Assembly (NCBI RefSeq): GCF_001653515.1
Contig: NZ_LYOY01000029.1
Span: forward strand, 682,001 to 746,000
Direction: 5' to 3'
Origin: Streptomyces sp. ERV7
Lineage (GTDB): Bacteria; Actinomycetota; Actinomycetes; Streptomycetales; Streptomycetaceae
DNA: 64,000 nt
The position numbers and the translations under genes were made by a program. Within the stretch, counting starts at the first letter, position 1. Each line of letters starts with the position of its first letter. Positions 58,953 through 64,000 of this stretch are shown here, in pieces. Under the pieces are notes generated by a model. It made no database searches, was not told the origin of the DNA, and saw only the letters and a program-made list of their open reading frames with translations.

Positions 58953-59375
58953 TCAGCGCTTGGGCGCGACGAGACGGCTGCCCGTCCAGTCCTTTCCGAC
59001 GCTGATGCTCTTGGTCTGCGAGAGACCGGCGGTCTGCGCGGCGTCGCTCATGTCGCTGGGCTCGATGTATCCGTCCCGGCCGGTCTTGGGAGCCAGCAGC
59101 CAGATGACGCCGCCGTCCTCCAGGAGGCCGATGGCATCGACCAGGGCGTCCGTGAGGTCGCCGTCCTCGTCGCGGAACCACAGCAGCACGACGTCGGCGA
59201 CGTCGTCGTAGTCCTCGTCCACGAGTTCCTGGCCAATGATGGACTCGATGCCTTCACGGAGATCCTGGTCGACGTCGTCGTCGTAGCCGATCTCCTGGAC
59301 CACCTGTCCGGGCTCGAACCCCAGCCTTGCAGCCGGGTTGGTCCGCTCCTCCGCGTGGTCCGCGGTCGCGCTCAC
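58953..59375 (-). CDS. DUF3052 protein
   Basis: 140 residues from GTG 59375 with GGAGG 8 nt upstream. AARLGFEPGQVVQEIGYDDD, ADVVLLWFRDEDGDLTDALV and WTGSRLVAPKR are the conserved DUF3052 parts. Function unknown; strictly conserved next to aceE in Streptomyces, divergent from it. Confidence 0.9.
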   Translation of the reverse strand: MSATADHAEERTNPAARLGFEPGQVVQEIGYDDDVDQDLREGIESIIGQELVDEDYDDVADVVLLWFRDEDGDLTDALVDAIGLLEDGGVIWLLAPKTGRDGYIEPSDMSDAAQTAGLSQTKSISVGKDWTGSRLVAPKR

Positions 59376-59766
59376 GGCTTGCCTCCTGATCTTGATTCGG
59401 TAAGTAATACGGCCCCACGCACGCGCGAGGCTTGGGCGTAGTCCACACGGGCGGGACGAATCGCGCAAGTACCAGGCCCCCGAACCCGCCCTTTGGGGTG
59501 CAGTGTGCCCCCAGTCAGGGGCGAACCCGGGCCCGGTGGTGATTCATCCCACACCCTTGCAGATAGTTTGCACGCTTCTGCTCCGTGCGTACGCCAATCG
59601 GGGTGACGCGCCCCTTTGGGGAACACGCGCACGGCTTGGGCGTAAGGTTGCGATTTGGGCGGCCGCAGACCCCGTTACCCCTCGGTAGAGATGACGTTTG
59701 CCTCCTCGCGGGCCACGATGGGATGCGGCGCACAACCCCGCACGCCCCCGACAGTGAAGGAACAGC
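59376..59766. other. Divergent promoter region, DUF3052 / aceE
   Basis: 391 bp without a gene. It contains a less GC-rich stretch around 59545-59590 (GCAGATAGTTTGCACGC) and 59640-59660 (GTAAGGTTGCGATTTGG), where promoters are likely. No riboswitch or repeat is recognised. Confidence 0.6.
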
Positions 59767-62514
59767 GTGGCTTCCGGATCCGATCGCAACCCGATCATCA
59801 TTGGCGGCCTTCCCAGCCAGGTCCCGGACTTCGATCCGGAGGAGACCGAGGAGTGGCTCGCCTCCCTGGACGCGGCGGTGGACGAGCGGGGGCGTGAGCG
59901 CGCCCGCTATCTGATGCTCCGCCTCATCGAGCGCGCCCGCGAGAAGCGCGTGGCCGTGCCCGAGATGCGCAGCACGGACTACGTCAACACGATCGCCACC
60001 AAGGACGAACCGTTCTTCCCCGGCAACGAGGAGATCGAGCGCAAGGTCCTCAACGCGACCCGCTGGAACGCCGCGGTCATGGTCTCGCGCGCCCAGCGCC
60101 CGGGCATCGGGGTCGGCGGCCACATCGCCACCTTCGCCTCCTCCGCCTCCCTCTACGACGTGGGCTTCAACCACTTCTTCCGGGGCAAGGACGACGGCAA
60201 GGGCGGCGACCAGATCTTCTTCCAGGGGCACGCCTCCCCCGGTATCTACGCCCGCGCCTACCTCCTGGACCGGCTCAGCGAGCAGCAGCTCGACGCCTTC
60301 CGCCAGGAGAAGTCCAAGGCGCCGTACGGACTGTCCTCGTACCCGCACCCGCGGCTGATGCCGGACTTCTGGGAGTTCCCGACCGTCTCGATGGGCCTCG
60401 GCCCGCTCGGCGCGATCTACCAGGCCCGGATGAACCGCTACATGGAGGCGCGCGGCATCGCCGACACCTCCGACTCGCATGTGTGGGCCTACCTCGGCGA
60501 CGGCGAGATGGACGAGCCGGAGTCGCTCGGCCAGCTGTCCATCGCCGCCCGCGAGAACCTGGACAACCTGACCTTCGTCGTCAACTGCAACCTCCAGCGC
60601 CTCGACGGCCCGGTGCGCGGCAACGGCAAGGTCATCCAGGAGCTGGAGTCGCAGTTCCGCGGCGCCGGCTGGAACGTCATCAAGCTGGTCTGGGACCGCT
60701 CCTGGGACCCGCTGCTCGCCCAGGACCGCGACGGCATCCTGGTCAACAAGCTGAACACCACGCCGGACGGCCAGTTCCAGACGTACGCCACGGAGACCGG
60801 CGGCTACATCCGCGACCACTTCTTCGGCGGCGACCACCGGCTGCGCGCCATGGTCGAGAACATGACCGACCAGCAGATCCAGCACCTGGGCCGCGGCGGT
60901 CACGACCACAAGAAGGTGTACGCGGCCTACGCGGCGGCCAAGGCGCACAAGGGCCAGCCGACCGTGATCCTGGCGCAGACCGTCAAGGGCTGGACGCTCG
61001 GCCCGAACTTCGAGGGCCGCAACGCGACCCACCAGATGAAGAAGCTGACGGTCGAGGACCTCAAGCGCTTCCGCGACCGGCTGCACATCCCGATCACGGA
61101 CGCCCAGCTGGAGGCCGGCGCCCCGCCGTACTACCACCCGGGCCGCAACTCCGAAGAGATCCAGTACATGCACGACCGCCGCAAGGGTCTCGGCGGCTAT
61201 GTGCCGACCCGTGTGGTGCGCGCGAAGCCGCTGCCGCTGCCCGAGGACAAGACGTACGCGGCCGCGAAGAAGGGCTCGGGAGCGCAGTCGATCGCCACCA
61301 CCATGGCGTTCGTCCGCATCCTGAAGGACCTCATGCGGGACAAGGAGATCGGCAAGCGGTTCGTGCTGATCGCCCCGGACGAGTACCGCACCTTCGGCAT
61401 GGACGCGTTCTTCCCGAGTGCGAAGATCTACAACCCGCTCGGCCAGCAGTACGAGGCGGTCGACCGCGATCTGCTGCTCGCCTACAAGGAGTCCCCGACC
61501 GGTCAGATGCTGCACGACGGCATCTCCGAGGCGGGCTGCACGGCCTCGCTGATCGCCGCGGGCTCGGCGTACGCCACGCACGGCGAGCCGCTGATCCCGG
61601 TCTACGTCTTCTACTCGATGTTCGGTTTCCAGCGCACCGGCGACCAGTTCTGGCAGATGGCCGACCAGCTCTCGCGCGGTTTCGTCCTGGGCGCGACCGC
61701 CGGGCGCACCACGCTGACCGGTGAGGGTCTCCAGCACGCCGACGGCCACTCGCATCTGCTCGCCTCGACCAACCCGGGCTGTGTCGCCTACGACCCGGCG
61801 TTCGGGTACGAGATCGCGCACATCGTCCAGGACGGTCTGCGCCGGATGTACGGCGAGACCGCCGACGGGCAGCCGGGCGAGGACGTCTTCTACTACCTGA
61901 CCGTCTACAACGAGCCGATCCAGCACCCGGCCGAGCCGGCGGACGCCGACGTCGAGGGCATCCTCAAGGGCATCCACCGCTACGCCCGGGGCAGTGCGGG
62001 CACCATTCCGGCGCAGATCATGGCGTCCGGCGTGGCCGTCCCGTGGGCCCTGGAGGCCCAGCGGATCCTCGCCGATGAGTGGAACGTCCGGGCCGACGTC
62101 TGGTCCGCGACCTCCTGGAACGAGCTGCGGCGCGACGCCGTCGAGGTCGAGGAGCACAATCTGCTCCACCCGGAGGAGGAGCAGCGCGTCCCGTACGTCA
62201 CGCGCAAGCTGTCCGGCGCCGAGGGCCCGTTCGTCGCGGTCTCGGACTGGATGCGCGCCGTGCCGGACCAGATCTCTCGCTGGGTGCCCGGCCGCTACAC
62301 CTCGCTGGGCGCCGACGGGTTCGGCTTCGCCGACACCCGGGGCGCGGCGCGGCGCCACTTCCACATCGACGCCCAGTCGATCGTCCTGGCGGTGCTCACC
62401 GAGCTCGCCCGGGACGGCAAGGTGGACCGCTCGGTCCTGAAGCAGGCCGTCGACCGGTACCAGCTGCTGGACGTCACGGCGGCGGACCCGGGCGCCGCGG
62501 GCGGCGACGCGTAA
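59767..62514 (+). CDS. aceE: Pyruvate dehydrogenase E1, homodimeric
   Basis: 915 residues from GTG 59767 (GAAGGA upstream). TPP-dependent transketolase-like domains in order: [20 protein letters not shown], the TPP motif [20 protein letters not shown]...[12 protein letters not shown], and the pyrimidine domain with [20 protein letters not shown]. Catalyses decarboxylation of pyruvate and acetyl transfer to lipoyl-E2. Full length for the family. It stands alone on its strand. Confidence 0.97.
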   Translation: MASGSDRNPIIIGGLPSQVPDFDPEETEEWLASLDAAVDERGRERARYLMLRLIERAREKRVAVPEMRSTDYVNTIATKDEPFFPGNEEIERKVLNATRWNAAVMVSRAQRPGIGVGGHIATFASSASLYDVGFNHFFRGKDDGKGGDQIFFQGHASPGIYARAYLLDRLSEQQLDAFRQEKSKAPYGLSSYPHPRLMPDFWEFPTVSMGLGPLGAIYQARMNRYMEARGIADTSDSHVWAYLGDGEMDEPESLGQLSIAARENLDNLTFVVNCNLQRLDGPVRGNGKVIQELESQFRGAGWNVIKLVWDRSWDPLLAQDRDGILVNKLNTTPDGQFQTYATETGGYIRDHFFGGDHRLRAMVENMTDQQIQHLGRGGHDHKKVYAAYAAAKAHKGQPTVILAQTVKGWTLGPNFEGRNATHQMKKLTVEDLKRFRDRLHIPITDAQLEAGAPPYYHPGRNSEEIQYMHDRRKGLGGYVPTRVVRAKPLPLPEDKTYAAAKKGSGAQSIATTMAFVRILKDLMRDKEIGKRFVLIAPDEYRTFGMDAFFPSAKIYNPLGQQYEAVDRDLLLAYKESPTGQMLHDGISEAGCTASLIAAGSAYATHGEPLIPVYVFYSMFGFQRTGDQFWQMADQLSRGFVLGATAGRTTLTGEGLQHADGHSHLLASTNPGCVAYDPAFGYEIAHIVQDGLRRMYGETADGQPGEDVFYYLTVYNEPIQHPAEPADADVEGILKGIHRYARGSAGTIPAQIMASGVAVPWALEAQRILADEWNVRADVWSATSWNELRRDAVEVEEHNLLHPEEEQRVPYVTRKLSGAEGPFVAVSDWMRAVPDQISRWVPGRYTSLGADGFGFADTRGAARRHFHIDAQSIVLAVLTELARDGKVDRSVLKQAVDRYQLLDVTAADPGAAGGDA

Positions 62515-62562
62515 CGCTGCGCCGGCCGTGCGGTAGGCACGTGCGGGCCGTCGTGGGCTGGT

Positions 62563-62595
62563 CGCGCAGATCCCCGCGCCCCTTCGGGGGCGCTC
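62563..62595. repeat. Variant GGGGCGCGGGGATCTGCGC repeat, terminator-like
   Basis: GTCGCGCAGATCCCCGCGCC then CCTTCGGGGGCGC: one copy of the interspersed repeat (T for A at one place) with a short CCCCTTCGGGG hairpin, 50 bp after aceE. Confidence 0.6.
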
Positions 62596-62639
62596 GGTAG
62601 CGCGCCGGGCCACGACCGGCCCGCTTTTACTATGCGCAC

Positions 62640-63410
62640 ATGAAGCAACTTCCCGCGCAGACCCGGTGGGAGCGGCGGACCCAGTGGCCGCTGCTCGCGC
62701 TGGCCATCGCCTTCGCCCTCGCGTACACCGTGCCCGTCGTCCATCCCGGGGCGGGGACCGGGGTGCAGGATGTGTGTGTCGGCGTGGAGTGGGTGGTGTG
62801 GGGTGCGTTCGCCTGTGACTACCTGGTGCGGCTCGCCCTGTCCGGCAAGCGGCTGCTGTTCGTCCGCACCCACTGGCTCGACCTGCTCGCGGTCGTCCTC
62901 CCGCTGATCCAGCCGCTGCGGCTGCTGCGGGTCGTCTCCACGCTCGCCCTGGTGGGGCGGCGGGCGCGGATGGCCCCCCAGATACAGCTGACCGTCTACG
63001 TCGGCGGGGCGGTCGTCGGGCTGCTGATGTTCGGCTCGCTGGCCGTCCTGGAGGTGGAGCGGGGCGCCCCGGCCGGGAACATCAAGACGCTGGGCGACGC
63101 GGTGTGGTGGTCGTTCACCACGATGACCACCGTCGGCTACGGCGACCACGCGCCGACCACCGGGCTCGGGCGGCTGATCGCGGTGGGCCTGATGCTGTCC
63201 GGCATCGCCCTGCTCGGTGTGGTGACGGCGAACATCGCGGCCTGGTTCATCTCCCGCTTCGAGCGCGACGGCGAGGAGGAGCGGCGCCAGACCGCGCTCC
63301 TGGAGGCGCTCACCCAGGAGGTGCGGTCGCTGCGCGGGCAGGTGGCGGCCCTCGGGGACGCGGCGGAGTGCGCCTGCGGGCAGCGCACCCGGGGCGCGCC
63401 CCTGGCCTGA
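62640..63410 (+). CDS. Voltage-gated-type potassium channel subunit
   Basis: 256 residues from ATG 62640. Six membrane helices; the S4-like PLIQPLRLLRVVSTLALVGR has regularly spaced Arg, and the selectivity filter TTMTTVGYGD lies between the last two helices. The tail, RFERDGEEERRQTALLEALT, is a coiled coil that would hold the tetramer. Confidence 0.92.
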   Translation: MKQLPAQTRWERRTQWPLLALAIAFALAYTVPVVHPGAGTGVQDVCVGVEWVVWGAFACDYLVRLALSGKRLLFVRTHWLDLLAVVLPLIQPLRLLRVVSTLALVGRRARMAPQIQLTVYVGGAVVGLLMFGSLAVLEVERGAPAGNIKTLGDAVWWSFTTMTTVGYGDHAPTTGLGRLIAVGLMLSGIALLGVVTANIAAWFISRFERDGEEERRQTALLEALTQEVRSLRGQVAALGDAAECACGQRTRGAPLA

Positions 63411-63428
63411 GAGGGCGCTCACCGCCCC

Positions 63429-63881
<453 letters not shown>

Positions 63882-64000
63882 CGTCGGTGGACCCCCGTGT
63901 CGTCGGCCTCGGTCGTCTCGGCCTCGTTGATCACAGAACGCCCCACGATCACGCCGGGTTTCCGTCCGGCCCGGGTTCACCCGGACAGGTGAAAGCCCCT

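Overview
The window is very GC-rich actinobacterial DNA, almost certainly a Streptomyces chromosome. The base composition, frequent GTG starts, 4-bp ATGA/GTGA overlaps, a SapB-type lanthipeptide locus, the Ter stress cluster, a DUF397/XRE/ATPase trio, homodimeric AceE and the interspersed GGGGCGCGGGGAACTGCGC repeat all fit that genus.

Layout. 1-10 kb: a partial acyl-CoA dehydrogenase, a methyltransferase, a cell-wall amidase, a membrane protein, an F420-type oxidoreductase, a glycosyltransferase/methyltransferase/prenyltransferase-like operon and a KstR-type sterol regulator. 10-20.5 kb: ramR, ramB, ramA, ramS and ramC (class III lanthipeptide), then ferredoxin, aldehyde dehydrogenase and an MBL hydrolase. 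20.5-23.3 kb: a broken ECF-type ATPase, its S component and a secreted lysozyme-like protein. 23.3-30.3 kb: a near-perfect inverted copy of 13561-20551, ending inside ramA. 30-33 kb: a FadA5-like thiolase with altered C-terminus and a CYP125-like P450. 33-46 kb: the regulatory trio, a GT87/PAP2 fusion, DUF2330, two gene stumps (38.2-39.0 kb), PhoD, DoxX, DedA, small genes, and cbtA/cbtB with a cobalamin riboswitch inside a 616-bp tandem duplication. 46-64 kb: tRNA-Val, assorted small genes, the TerD/StiP/HAD/aldolase module, peroxiredoxin, DUF3052, aceE, a potassium channel and a secreted I36-type inhibitor.

Two themes stand out. First, KstR-type operators (TNNAACNNGTTNNA) lie before the acyl-CoA dehydrogenase, kstR itself, and the ALDH-ferredoxin/MBL divergent pair (both copies), with near matches before the thiolase and P450. 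This suggests one sterol/side-chain catabolic regulon interleaved with the ram locus. A second 17-bp palindrome family shares several of these promoters. Second, the window is structurally unusual: a 7-kb inverted duplication with 2.8-kb spacer, 616-bp and 118-bp tandem duplications with tiny microhomology, a two-gene deletion-like fusion, a frameshifted ATPase and a broken phosphoribosyltransferase. Real rearrangement or assembly error cannot be told apart from the sequence alone; junction PCR or long reads would decide.
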